64,000 nt of DNA from Stenotrophomonas maltophilia. Lineage in GTDB: Bacteria; Pseudomonadota; Gammaproteobacteria; Xanthomonadales; Xanthomonadaceae. Location of the stretch: assembly GCF_001676385.1 (NCBI RefSeq), contig NZ_LYVJ01000008.1:1-64000 (forward strand), written 5' to 3'. The notes beneath the pieces were generated by a model. It made no database searches. It was not told the DNA's origin and worked only from the letters and a program-made list of their open reading frames with translations. A program made the position numbers and the translations under genes. Shown here one piece after another: positions 17,394 through 25,371 of this stretch (the first letter of the stretch is position 1; each line of letters opens with the position of its first letter).

Positions 17394-17974
17394 GGGTGGG
17401 TCTCCAGGTAGTCCTGCAGCGCCTGGCGGGCGCGTGCCAGATGGGTTTTTACCGCGCCGTCGCTGCAGCCCATGGCGCGGGCGGTAGTGGCCCCGTCCAG
17501 GTCCTGCAGCACGCGCAGGGTGAAGGCCTCGCGCTGCCGTGCGGGCAGCGTGCGCAGCGCCTGTACCAGCCGTTGGTACTGCTGGCGCTGTTCGTGTGCC
17601 TGGGCCGGGTCGGGGCCGGGGTCGGCCCAATCGATCTCGCCGCCGTCGGCATCGCGGCTGTCGCGCCAGAACGGCAGGCGGAAGCGGCGTCGGCGCTGCA
17701 GGTCGATCACCCGCCGGCGCAGGATGCTCCAGAACAGCGGTGCCCATTCGGCAGCCGGCTTGTCGGCGTAGTCCAGCATGCGCAGCAGGGCATCCTGCAC
17801 GGCGTCCAGCGCATCCTCGCGCTGGCGCAGGCCGGCCTCGGCAAAGCGGAACGCGCGCGGTCCGATACTGGCCAGGAATGCCTCCAGTGATACCGGCAGG
17901 GCATCGGATCCGGCATTCGGGGTCACGGGGCTGCTCACCAGCACAGGGTACGGTTCCTCGCTTGGGGTCACCAC
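17390..17974 (-). CDS. ECF-type RNA polymerase sigma factor
   Basis: A roughly 194-residue extracytoplasmic-function sigma factor with region 2 (residues ~30-95, including DALDAVQDALLRMLDYA and FWSILRRRVIDLQRRRRF) and region 4 (ALRTLPARQREAFTLRVLQDLDGATTARAMGCSDGAVKTHLARARQAL). It heads a three-gene minus-strand module with a small membrane protein and a DUF3106 secreted protein, so it probably responds to an envelope signal. The start is uncertain. GTG at 17974 is the longest reading, while a GTG about 30 bp downstream has a better-placed AGGA. The module sits inside what would otherwise be a contiguous pntAa-pntAb-pntB locus. Confidence 0.88.
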   Translation of the reverse strand: MVTPSEEPYPVLVSSPVTPNAGSDALPVSLEAFLASIGPRAFRFAEAGLRQREDALDAVQDALLRMLDYADKPAAEWAPLFWSILRRRVIDLQRRRRFRLPFWRDSRDADGGEIDWADPGPDPAQAHEQRQQYQRLVQALRTLPARQREAFTLRVLQDLDGATTARAMGCSDGAVKTHLARARQALQDYLETHP

Positions 17975-18072
17975 CGGTAACGCGCGGGCGCGGCTTCGGT
18001 TGACGCCGGGCGCGCGCCGGGTTCAGCCCGTGGTTATGATGGGACGACGAAGACAGAGCAGGAGCGTTGCCG

Positions 18073-18393
18073 GTGAGTGACGGGTTCGTGGCGCTGTACA
18101 TCTTCATGCTGGCGGCCATCGCCGGCCATGTGATCATTTCGCGGGTACCGGTGATCCTGCACACCCCGCTGATGTCGGGGTCCAACTTCATCCACGGCAT
18201 CGTGCTGATCGGCGCGATGGTGGTGCTGGGCCATGCGCAGACGCCGCTGGAAAAGGCACTGGGTTTCCTCGCCGTAGTGCTGGGTGCCGGCAATGCGGCC
18301 GGTGGCTATGTGGTCACCGCGCGCATGCTGGAAATGTTCAAGCCGAGCGCACCCAAGGGTGGCAAGGACGAACCGAAGGAGCCGCAGGCTTGA
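18073..18393 (+). CDS. pntAb: NAD(P) transhydrogenase subunit alpha, part 2
   Basis: Small membrane subunit (106 residues, three to four TM helices) of the split-alpha transhydrogenase. It carries part of the proton channel. LYIFMLAAIAGHVIISRVP and LHTPLMSGSNFIHGIVLIGA are typical of PntAb. The GTG at 18073 is chosen because AGGAG at 18060-18064 lies 8 nt upstream; a TTG at 18067 would be only 2 nt from it. The stop overlaps the pntB start by 4 bp. Confidence 0.93.
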   Translation: MSDGFVALYIFMLAAIAGHVIISRVPVILHTPLMSGSNFIHGIVLIGAMVVLGHAQTPLEKALGFLAVVLGAGNAAGGYVVTARMLEMFKPSAPKGGKDEPKEPQA

Positions 18394-19850
18394 ACGTCAG
18401 CACCGTCGAACTGCTCGATTGGCTGGTCAAGGCCAGCTATCTGGTCGCCGCTACGCTGTTCCTGCTCGGCCTGCAGCGGATGGCCTCGCCGCTGACCGCG
18501 CGCAGCGGCATCCGCTGGGCCGGGCTTGGCATGCTGCTGGCCACGGCCGCCACGTTCTTCCTGCCCGAACTGCACAATGTGCCGCTGATCCTGGTGGCGC
18601 TGGTGCTTGGCGCGGGGCTGGCCTGGTGGTCGGCCGGCAAGGTCGCCATCACCGACATGCCGCAGATGGTGGCGCTGTACAACGGCATGGGCGGTGGTTC
18701 GGCCGCGGCGATCGGCGCGGTGGAACTGCTGCGTTATGCCTTCCTGGCGCACCGCGATACCACCCACTGGAGCGCGCAGGCGCTGGCCGACCTGGCCGCG
18801 CGGCAACCCTCCGGCACCGTGCTGCTGCTGGCGGTGGTCGGCGCGGCCATCGGTGCGGTGTCACTGTCCGGTTCGGTGATCGCCTGGGCCAAGCTGGATG
18901 GACGCCTGGACAAGCGCGTGACCTGGCCCGGCCAGCAGGCGCTGAACCTGCTGGTGGCGCTGGTGGTGGTGGTGCTGGCGATCATCGCGGCCAGCACGCT
19001 GAGCACCTGGGCGATCGTCGCCTTCTTCGTGCTGGCGCTGGCACTGGGCGTGCTGATGACGTTGCCGATCGGTGGCGCCGACATGCCGGTGGTGATTTCC
19101 CTGTACAACGCGTTCACCGGCCTGGCGGTGTCGTTCGAAGGCTATGTGCTGGGCAATGAGGCGCTGATCATCGCCGGCATGATGGTCGGTGCCGCCGGCA
19201 TCCTGCTGACCCGGTTGATGGCCAAGGCGATGAACCGGCCGATCCGCAACGTGCTGTTCTCCAATTTCGGCGCGGGTGCCGGTGGCGAAGCGCAGGCAAT
19301 CACCGGTTCGCAGAAGCCGATCGAAGCGGCCGACGTGGCCGCGATGATGGCCTTTGCCGAGCGCGTGGTGATCGTGCCCGGCTACGGCATGGCGGTGGCC
19401 CAGGCGCAGCACAAGATCTGGGAGCTGGCGCAGCGGCTGGGCCAACGCGGGGTGAAGGTGAAGTTCGCCATCCACCCGGTGGCCGGGCGCATGCCTGGGC
19501 ACATGAACGTGCTGCTGGCCGAAGCGGGCGTGCCCTACGACCTGATCGCCGACATGGACGACATCAACCCGGAATTCGCCAATACCGACGTGGTGCTGGT
19601 GATCGGCGCCAACGACGTGGTCAATCCGGTGGCGCGCACCGACCTGGCCAGCCCGATCTACGGCATGCCGGTGCTGGACGTGGTCAACGCACGCAACGTG
19701 GTGGTGATCAAGCGCGGCAAGGGCACGGGCTTTGCCGGCATCGAGAATGCGCTGTTCTACGCCGACAACACGCGGATGCTGTACGGCGATGGCGCCGAGG
19801 CGGCCGCGTCGCTGGTGAGCGAACTGAAGGCGCTCGACGGCGGGCATTGA
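18390..19850 (+). CDS. pntB: NAD(P) transhydrogenase subunit beta
   Basis: The 486-residue beta subunit has an N-terminal half of about nine TM helices (proton-translocating domain II) and a C-terminal NADP(H)-binding domain III with VIVPGYGMAVAQAQHKIWEL, RMPGHMNVLLAEAGVPYD and VLVIGANDVVNP. With PntAa and PntAb it makes NADPH at the expense of the proton gradient. The start codon is TTG at 18390, preceded by AAGGAG and overlapping the pntAb stop, which implies coupled translation. No catalytic motif is lost, so the enzyme should work despite the split locus. Confidence 0.96.
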   Translation: MNVSTVELLDWLVKASYLVAATLFLLGLQRMASPLTARSGIRWAGLGMLLATAATFFLPELHNVPLILVALVLGAGLAWWSAGKVAITDMPQMVALYNGMGGGSAAAIGAVELLRYAFLAHRDTTHWSAQALADLAARQPSGTVLLLAVVGAAIGAVSLSGSVIAWAKLDGRLDKRVTWPGQQALNLLVALVVVVLAIIAASTLSTWAIVAFFVLALALGVLMTLPIGGADMPVVISLYNAFTGLAVSFEGYVLGNEALIIAGMMVGAAGILLTRLMAKAMNRPIRNVLFSNFGAGAGGEAQAITGSQKPIEAADVAAMMAFAERVVIVPGYGMAVAQAQHKIWELAQRLGQRGVKVKFAIHPVAGRMPGHMNVLLAEAGVPYDLIADMDDINPEFANTDVVLVIGANDVVNPVARTDLASPIYGMPVLDVVNARNVVVIKRGKGTGFAGIENALFYADNTRMLYGDGAEAAASLVSELKALDGGH

Positions 19851-19866
19851 AACCCTGGGCTCGGAT

Positions 19867-19885
19867 CCCTTTCCGCAGGAAAGGG
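19867..19885. terminator. hairpin between convergent pntB and a membrane-protein gene
   Basis: CCCTTTCC (19867-19874) pairs perfectly with GGAAAGGG (19878-19885) around a 3-nt loop, 17 bp after the pntB stop. A pyrimidine tract (CTCTGCCCCCTTTCC) follows. It could serve both converging genes. Confidence 0.5.
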
Positions 19886-19920
19886 CTCTGCCCCCTTTCC
19901 CGAGCGGCCGGGACGCCCCC

Positions 19921-19939
19921 ATCCACGCGTGGCGTGAAT
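19921..19939. repeat. REP monomer (ATCCACGC subtype)
   Basis: ATCCACGC-GTG-GCGTGAAT is a single palindromic unit with one mismatch between arms. It is of the subtype seen better preserved at 28178-28267. Confidence 0.5.
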
Positions 19940-19947
19940 CTGCGCGT

Positions 19948-20367
19948 TCAGCGCGCCAGCCACGCACCCACGGCCATGGCCACGGCCAGCCACAGCCACT
20001 CCACCACGCCGTTGGCGAGCGTGATCAGCGTCCAGGCCAGGTGCGGGCCCATCCGCGTGGTGGCGTCCCACAGGTCCAGCCCGAGCGAGCCCCCCATCCA
20101 GGCACTGGCGATGGCCCAGTTGGCCACCGCAGCGACCAGCAGGGTGCCCAGCACGACCAGAGCGACGCGCAGCCGGCCAGGGCCCAGCGTGCCCATGCGC
20201 AGCATGAACACCAGTTCCAGGGCGGTCAGTACCGCCATCCAGCCGACCTGCCGGCCGGTCATCAGCGCCAGCACCATCCAGGCGAGGGGAGCAATAAACA
20301 GGCCCAGCAGCAGCATGAGGGGCCAGAGCCAGGTCACGGTCCTGGCACGCGGGGCATTGGAGGACAT
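19948..20367 (-). CDS. hypothetical inner-membrane protein (four TM helices)
   Basis: A 139-residue hydrophobic protein with a short basic N-terminus (MSSNAPRARTVTW) and four predicted TM segments, at about 14-34, 44-57, 68-90 and 112-136. I do not recognise the family. AGGAAG is well placed before the ATG at 20367. It is convergent with pntB and divergent from sufT, so it appears to be transcribed alone. Codon use is like its neighbours, which supports a real gene. Confidence 0.75.
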   Translation of the reverse strand: MSSNAPRARTVTWLWPLMLLLGLFIAPLAWMVLALMTGRQVGWMAVLTALELVFMLRMGTLGPGRLRVALVVLGTLLVAAVANWAIASAWMGGSLGLDLWDATTRMGPHLAWTLITLANGVVEWLWLAVAMAVGAWLAR

Positions 20368-20489
20368 CGAAGCTTCCTGAGGATCACCCACAGGATACTG
20401 TGGTTTGCCGCAGTGCACCGGCGGGGACAGGGCGGCTGGGCTAGAATGCATTCTTGCGTGGCCGTGGCCACGGCCCCATATCGATCCCC

Positions 20490-21041
20490 ATGTATTCCCG
20501 TAGCAGCGAACCTGTCCACTTCGAACGCGACTGCGAGGCCGTGATGGTCCCGCAGGGCGACACCGTAACCCTGCCCGCCGGCAGCTATGGGTACATCACC
20601 CAGGCCCTGGGCGGCAGCTATTCGGTGTTCGTCGAGGGCAATCTGTTCCGCATCGCCGGCAAGGATGGCGACGCGATCGGCAAAGAGGCTCCGGCCCCGT
20701 TGGAGCTGCCGGCCGATGCCACCGATGAACAGGTGGAGCAGCTGGTGTGGCAGCAGCTTCGCACCTGCTTTGATCCGGAAATTCCGGTGAACATCGTCGA
20801 GCTGGGCCTGGTGTACGAAGTCGAGATCAAGCACCTGGATGCAGGCCAGCGCGAGATCGATGTGAAGATGACCCTGACCGCGCCCGCCTGCGGCATGGGC
20901 GACATCCTCGTCGATGACGTGCGCAGCAAGCTTGAAATGATCCCGACGGTGGCCGAGGCTGACGTCGAGCTGGTCTTCGACCCGCCGTGGAACCAGCACA
21001 TGATGTCCGAGGCGGCCCGGCTCGAGACCGGCATGCTTTGA
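20490..21041 (+). CDS. sufT: Fe-S cluster assembly protein SufT
   Basis: A 183-residue protein of the SufT group. An N-terminal extension (residues ~1-65, with VPQGDTVTLPAGSYGYITQALGGSYSV) precedes a MIP18/DUF59 domain with FDPEIPVNIVELGLVYEVEI and the conserved cysteine in TLTAPACGMGDIL. SufT/DUF59 proteins help mature Fe-S proteins. No other suf gene is visible nearby, so here it is a standalone copy. The ATG at 20490 (MYSRSSEPVHF) is chosen over an upstream in-frame codon at 20454 on family length. Confidence 0.9.
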   Translation: MYSRSSEPVHFERDCEAVMVPQGDTVTLPAGSYGYITQALGGSYSVFVEGNLFRIAGKDGDAIGKEAPAPLELPADATDEQVEQLVWQQLRTCFDPEIPVNIVELGLVYEVEIKHLDAGQREIDVKMTLTAPACGMGDILVDDVRSKLEMIPTVAEADVELVFDPPWNQHMMSEAARLETGML

Positions 21042-21100
21042 CCCAGGGCCCGCAGTGACGCGGGCCCGGCATTACCCGCAACCAGAACAGGAATCCTCCG

Positions 21101-22195
21101 GTGTCCCAGTCCATTCCCAGCTTCGCCGTCACCCGTTCGGACCACCCGCGCAGCGCTGAAGAGCGCGCCAAGATCCTTGAGAAGCCGGGGTTCGGCCTGT
21201 ACTTCACCGACCATATGGTGGAAGTGCGCTGGGACAAGGACGCCGGTTGGCACGATGCCAGCGTGCGCGCGTATGGCCCGCTGCAGCTGGACCCGGCCGC
21301 AGCCGTGCTGCACTACGGCCAGGAGATCTTCGAAGGCATCAAGGCCTACCGCCACGCCGACGGCTCGATCTGGACCTTCCGCCCCGATGCCAACGGCCGT
21401 CGCCTGCAGCGCTCGGCGCAGCGCCTGGCGCTGCCGGAACTGCCGGTGGAGATCTTCGTCGAGTCGCTGAAGCAGTTGATTGCCGTGGACCGCGACTGGG
21501 TACCGTCGGCCGATGAGTCGAGCCTGTACTTCCGTCCGTTCATGATCGGCGACGAGGCCTTCCTCGGCGTGCGCGGTGCGCACAAGGCCGGTTACTACGT
21601 CATCGCCAGCCCGGCCGGCCCGTACTTCGCCAAGGGCGTTGCGCCGGTGTCGATCTGGCTGTCCACCGAGTACGCGCGTGCGGCCAAGGGCGGCACGGGC
21701 GCTGCCAAGTGCGGCGGCAACTACGCGGCCTCCCTGCTGCCGCAGCAGAAGGCGCAGGCACAGGGCTGCTCGCAGGTGCTGTTCCTGGACCCCGTCGAAG
21801 GCAAGTACCTGGAAGAGCTGGGTGGCATGAATGTGTTCCTGGTCTACAGGGACGGCACGCTGGTCACGCCGGAACTGTCGGGCAGCATCCTCGAGGGCAT
21901 CACCCGCGAGAGCATCCTGCAGCTGGCCCGCGACCGCGGCATGAAGGTCGAGGAGCGCAAGGTCAGCATCGACGAATGGAAGGATGGCGTTGCCTCCGGT
22001 GCCATCAAGGAAGTGTTTGCCTGCGGCACGGCGGCGGTGATCACCCCGATCGGCGAGCTGAAGGGCGAAGGCTTCTCGGTCGGTGATGTCAATGCACCCG
22101 CCGGCGAAGTGACCATGTCGCTGCGCAAGGAGTTGACCGACATCCAGTACGGCCGCCTGCCGGACCGCCACAACTGGCTGGTCAGGCTGGGCTGA
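21101..22195 (+). CDS. ilvE: branched-chain amino acid aminotransferase
   Basis: PLP enzyme (fold type IV) that interconverts leucine, isoleucine and valine with their 2-keto acids. The 364-residue length and motifs (YGQEIFEGIKAYRHADGSI, RFRP-like YFRPFMIG) place it in the longer, eukaryote-like class II BCAT group. The PLP lysine is Lys203 in GTGAAKCGGNYA. The start codon is GTG at 21101 with CAGGAA upstream. It follows sufT by 59 bp on the same strand and is followed by a REP monomer and a strong hairpin. Confidence 0.96.
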   Translation: MSQSIPSFAVTRSDHPRSAEERAKILEKPGFGLYFTDHMVEVRWDKDAGWHDASVRAYGPLQLDPAAAVLHYGQEIFEGIKAYRHADGSIWTFRPDANGRRLQRSAQRLALPELPVEIFVESLKQLIAVDRDWVPSADESSLYFRPFMIGDEAFLGVRGAHKAGYYVIASPAGPYFAKGVAPVSIWLSTEYARAAKGGTGAAKCGGNYAASLLPQQKAQAQGCSQVLFLDPVEGKYLEELGGMNVFLVYRDGTLVTPELSGSILEGITRESILQLARDRGMKVEERKVSIDEWKDGVASGAIKEVFACGTAAVITPIGELKGEGFSVGDVNAPAGEVTMSLRKELTDIQYGRLPDRHNWLVRLG

Positions 22196-22211
22196 TCGCC
22201 CGCCCTTCGCT

Positions 22212-22235
22212 GTAGAGCCGAGCCCACGCTCGGCT
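22212..22235. repeat. REP monomer (GTAGAGCCGAGCCC subtype)
   Basis: GTAGAGCCGAGCCCACGCTC followed by GGCT is a single GTAG-headed palindromic unit between the ilvE stop and the terminator hairpin. Confidence 0.8.
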
Positions 22236-22246
22236 GGCGTCATCCC

Positions 22247-22275
22247 GGAAAGCCCGTCCTCGTGACGGGCTTTCC
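22247..22275 (+). terminator. ilvE terminator hairpin
   Basis: GGAAAGCCCGTC (22247-22258) pairs perfectly over 12 bp with GACGGGCTTTCC (22264-22275) around a 5-nt loop. No long U-tract follows, but stem strength and position support termination. Confidence 0.6.
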
Positions 22276-22638
22276 GCGTTCCGGGCCCGGGGACAGATCC
22301 CCTTCCCGGACTGGCCCTGGATCTTCCGTACGCCGATGTCGGCAAAGACACGGCGGGACAGGAAATGCGCCAGTCAGGTTCGTGCCTGGGGCGCGAAAGT
22401 TCTTCACCTTCACAAACCCTCGACCCAAAAAGTCTCAGAACTGACATTTCATCTTGCTGAAAAGACGCTGAAAATCTTGTGGTGTCCGGTTTTGGTCATT
22501 AGCGTCATCTACACGGCGGGTCGTTAGGGGGATCCGCCGGCGCACCGGACTCCGAACCTCGCCAAAGCAAGCCAGCCCACGGTTCGGGCCGGTGTTTCTG
22601 CCGATTCCGGCATTCACACCATTAGAAAGGGAAATACG
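22276..22638. other. protease upstream region
   Basis: A 363-bp gap between ilvE and the secreted protease gene. It is less GC-rich than its surroundings, especially 22395-22510, consistent with a regulated promoter. No clear operator palindrome, RNA gene or ORF was recognised. An AAGGGA sequence near 22627 serves as ribosome binding site for the protease ATG. Confidence 0.45.
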
Positions 22639-24381
22639 ATGTCCCAGGTTACGCAACCGCGTGTGCGTCGAGTGTGGGTGGTTCTTGGTGCGTCCGTTCT
22701 GTCATCGCTGCTGCTGGCCACGCCTGCGCTGGCCGGTGATGTCCAGCTCAGCGGCCTGCAGTCCGCGCCGACGCATCAGCGTTTCATCGTCAAATACCGC
22801 GACGGCAGCGCTCCGGTGGCCAGCACCAGCGCGCTGGCGTCGTCATTGAAGGCCGCCGCCGCAGGCCTGGGCGGCAGCCAGGGTCGCGCGCTGGGCCTGC
22901 AGCAGGTCCGCAAGCTGGCCGTGGGCCCGACCCTGGTCAAAAGCGACCGCCCGCTGGACCAGGCCGAATCCGAGCTGCTGATGCGCAAGCTCGCTGCCGA
23001 CCCGAACGTGGAGTACGTCGAGGTCGACCAGATCATGCGCCCGACGCTGACCCCGAACGACACCCGTTTCAGCGAGCAGTGGGGCTTCGGCACCTCCAAC
23101 GCCTCGATCAACGTCCGTCCCGCATGGGACAAGGCCACCGGCACCGGCGTCGTGGTCGCAGTGATCGATACCGGCATCACCAACCATCCCGACCTCAACG
23201 CCAACATCCTGCCGGGCTATGACTTCATCAGCGATGCCGCGATGGCGCGCGATGGAGGGGGCCGTGACAGCAATCCGAACGATGAAGGCGACTGGTACGG
23301 CGACAACGAGTGTGGCGCCGGCTACCCCGGATCCAACTCAAGCTGGCATGGCACCCATGTGGCCGGCACCGTGGCAGCGGTGACCAACAACAGCACCGGC
23401 GTGGCCGGTACTGCATTCAATGCCAAGGTCGTGCCGGTGCGCGTGCTGGGCAAGTGCGGCGGCTACACCTCCGATATCGCCGACGCGATCGTCTGGGCAT
23501 CCGGTGGCAGCGTCAGCGGCGTGCCGGCCAATGCCAACCCGGCCGAAGTCATCAACATGTCGCTTGGCGGTGGTGGCAGCTGCTCGACCACCTACCAGAA
23601 TGCGATCAACGGCGCAGTCGGCCGTGGCACGACGGTCGTGGTGGCCGCTGGCAACAGCAACACCAATGTGTCCAGCTCGGTGCCGGCCAATTGCCCGAAC
23701 GTGATCGCGGTGGCCGCAACCACCTCGGCCGGTGCACGCGCCAGCTTCTCCAACTACGGCACCGGCATCGACATCTCGGCGCCGGGCCAGAGCATCCTCT
23801 CCACGCTCAACAGCGGCACCACCACGCCGGGCAGCGCCAGCTACGCATCCTATAACGGCACCTCGATGGCGGCGCCGCACGTGGCGGGCGTGGTCGCGCT
23901 GATGCAGTCGGTTGCTCCCAGCCCGCTGAGCCCGGCGCAGGTCGAGAGCATCATCAAGAGCACCGCGCGCCCGCTGCCGGGGTCATGCTCGGGTGGCTGC
24001 GGCGCCGGCATCATCGACGCCGATGCCGCGGTGTCCGCGGCGATCAACGGGGGCGGCACGCCGAACCCGGGCGGCAACGTTCTGCAGAACAACGTCCCGG
24101 TCACCGGACTGTCGGCCAGCAGTGGTTCTTCGCTGAACTACACGGTGAATGTCCCGGCCGGCAGCAGCCAGCTGCGCGTGACGATCAGCGGTGGCACCGG
24201 CGACGCCGACCTCTACATCCGCCAGGGCAGCGCTCCGACCGACACGGTGTATACCTGCCGTCCGTACCTGAGCGGCAACAACGAGACCTGCACGGTGAAC
24301 AGTCCGACTGCCGGCACCTGGTATGTCCGGGTGAAGGCGTACAGCACCTTCTCGGGCGTGACCCTCAACGCCCAGTACTGA
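22639..24381 (+). CDS. secreted subtilisin-like serine peptidase (S8) with C-terminal PPC domain
   Basis: A 580-residue extracellular protease. In order: a signal peptide (to about residue 32, ALA), an inhibitor-I9-like propeptide (about 45-135), the S8 catalytic domain, and a bacterial pre-peptidase C-terminal (PPC) domain (about 485-580). Catalytic residues are Asp177 (VAVIDTGI), His237 (HGTHVAGT), oxyanion Asn339 (AAGNSN) and Ser409 (NGTSMAAPHVAG), so the enzyme is intact. Cys-rich loops (GDNECGAGYP, GKCGG, GGGSCS) suggest disulphides. It resembles the major alkaline serine proteases secreted by S. maltophilia (StmPr type); which paralogue this is cannot be decided here. It has its own promoter region and a strong terminator. 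Confidence 0.95.
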   Translation: MSQVTQPRVRRVWVVLGASVLSSLLLATPALAGDVQLSGLQSAPTHQRFIVKYRDGSAPVASTSALASSLKAAAAGLGGSQGRALGLQQVRKLAVGPTLVKSDRPLDQAESELLMRKLAADPNVEYVEVDQIMRPTLTPNDTRFSEQWGFGTSNASINVRPAWDKATGTGVVVAVIDTGITNHPDLNANILPGYDFISDAAMARDGGGRDSNPNDEGDWYGDNECGAGYPGSNSSWHGTHVAGTVAAVTNNSTGVAGTAFNAKVVPVRVLGKCGGYTSDIADAIVWASGGSVSGVPANANPAEVINMSLGGGGSCSTTYQNAINGAVGRGTTVVVAAGNSNTNVSSSVPANCPNVIAVAATTSAGARASFSNYGTGIDISAPGQSILSTLNSGTTTPGSASYASYNGTSMAAPHVAGVVALMQSVAPSPLSPAQVESIIKSTARPLPGSCSGGCGAGIIDADAAVSAAINGGGTPNPGGNVLQNNVPVTGLSASSGSSLNYTVNVPAGSSQLRVTISGGTGDADLYIRQGSAPTDTVYTCRPYLSGNNETCTVNSPTAGTWYVRVKAYSTFSGVTLNAQY

Positions 24382-24403
24382 GCCCAGGCCCTCTCCATGG
24401 GCA

Positions 24404-24435
24404 CGCCCCGGCCCCGGCCGGGGCGTTTTCTCTTT
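24404..24435 (+). terminator. Rho-independent terminator after protease gene
   Basis: CGCCCCGG (24404-24411) pairs with CCGGGGCG (24418-24425) and is followed directly by TTTTCTCTTT. This is a textbook intrinsic terminator 23 bp after the stop codon. Confidence 0.85.
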
Positions 24436-24443
24436 AGGGCAGG

Positions 24444-24461
24444 TGCCGACCTTGGTCGGCA
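24444..24461. repeat. REP-like monomer (GTGCCGACC subtype)
   Basis: TGCCGACC-TT-GGTCGGCA is a perfect 8-bp palindrome following GCAG in the short gap between the convergent protease and asparaginase-like genes. It is close to the element at 39305. Confidence 0.6.
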
Positions 24462-24470
24462 GGCTGTTCC

Positions 24471-24956
24471 TCAAACCGACTCGAAGCGGTTCGCTGCCAC
24501 GTTCTTGCGCACGTGTTGCGGGTCGAAGATGCGCCCGTTCATTGCAATGTACACGCCGCTCGGCAGCGACTGCACCGCACCGATCGCGCAGCCGATGTTG
24601 AACTCCGCATCCGAACCGCGGAAACGGGCGGGGCTCAGTGCCCCGGTCATCACGATGGTCTTGTCCGGAATCGTCGCCAGCACCTTGCCGGTCTGCACCA
24701 TCGAGTCGGTGCCGTGCGTCACCAGCACGTGCCGGGTCGGCTGCGCGGCGATCGTGGCGCGGATCAGCTCGCGGTCTTCATCATTGATGTGCAGCGAATC
24801 CTTGCGCAGGATCGGAATGACGTTGAAGCGGAATGTCACGCCCAGTTCGCGCAGGATCATGCCGATCTGCGGATCGCCGATCTGGTAGTCCGACTTGTCG
24901 TCGAAGTAGATCTTGTCGATCGTGCCACCGGTGGTGACGACCAGGAGCTCTTCCAT
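24471..24956 (-). CDS. half-length asparaginase-domain protein
   Basis: A 161-residue protein matching only the N-terminal domain of L-asparaginase. It has the first active-site motif VVTTGGTIDK and the second, LVTHGTDSMVQTGK, with Thr and Asp in place, then TIVMTGALSP. Full L-asparaginases are about 330 residues and have a second domain needed for the usual dimer-of-dimers. No such domain follows, and the ending VRKNVAANRFES looks natural rather than broken. Short proteins of this kind occur in other proteobacteria; their substrate is unknown. The start is uncertain among ATGs at 24956, 24959 and 24965. Confidence 0.8.
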   Translation of the reverse strand: MEELLVVTTGGTIDKIYFDDKSDYQIGDPQIGMILRELGVTFRFNVIPILRKDSLHINDEDRELIRATIAAQPTRHVLVTHGTDSMVQTGKVLATIPDKTIVMTGALSPARFRGSDAEFNIGCAIGAVQSLPSGVYIAMNGRIFDPQHVRKNVAANRFESV

Positions 24957-25035
24957 CATGTGCATGCGCGAAACCAGGACAGGTACTGCGGCGCGGGGCC
25001 GGGAACGCAGATGATACGGCCCTGCGGGCGCAGCG

Positions 25036-25371
25036 TCAGCGTCGCCTGCCGAAGCGGGCGCGCAGCCCGGGCAGGCTGGCGGCGAAAATCACCAGCAGGG
25101 CCAGGGCGATCTCGATCAGTGCCAGCCAGCGCGTTGCCGGATGGCTCCAGGCACTCATCACGCCGTGGCTGAACCAGCCCAGCGCCAGCACCGAGGCCCA
25201 GAAGCCGGCCTTGCGCCATCCCAGGCGCAGGGCAATGGCCAGCACCAGCGGCGGTGCGGTGAATACCAGCTGGGTGGCCAGCCAGTGCCTGTCATTGATG
25301 AACCAGCCGGCGAACAGCGCGGCCAGCCCCATCAGGGCCAGCAGCAGGACCGTGCGCGGCGGGCGGTTCAT
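25036..25371 (-). CDS. DUF2069 inner-membrane protein
   Basis: A 111-residue protein of the DUF2069 family with four TM helices (about 7-24, 31-50, 54-71 and 82-101) and a basic C-terminus (LRARFGRRR). The function is unknown. The ATG at 25371 overlaps the wrbA stop by 4 bp (ATGA), so it is translationally coupled. DUF2069 next to wrbA is a recurrent gammaproteobacterial pair in my recollection. Confidence 0.85.
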   Translation of the reverse strand: MNRPPRTVLLLALMGLAALFAGWFINDRHWLATQLVFTAPPLVLAIALRLGWRKAGFWASVLALGWFSHGVMSAWSHPATRWLALIEIALALLVIFAASLPGLRARFGRRR

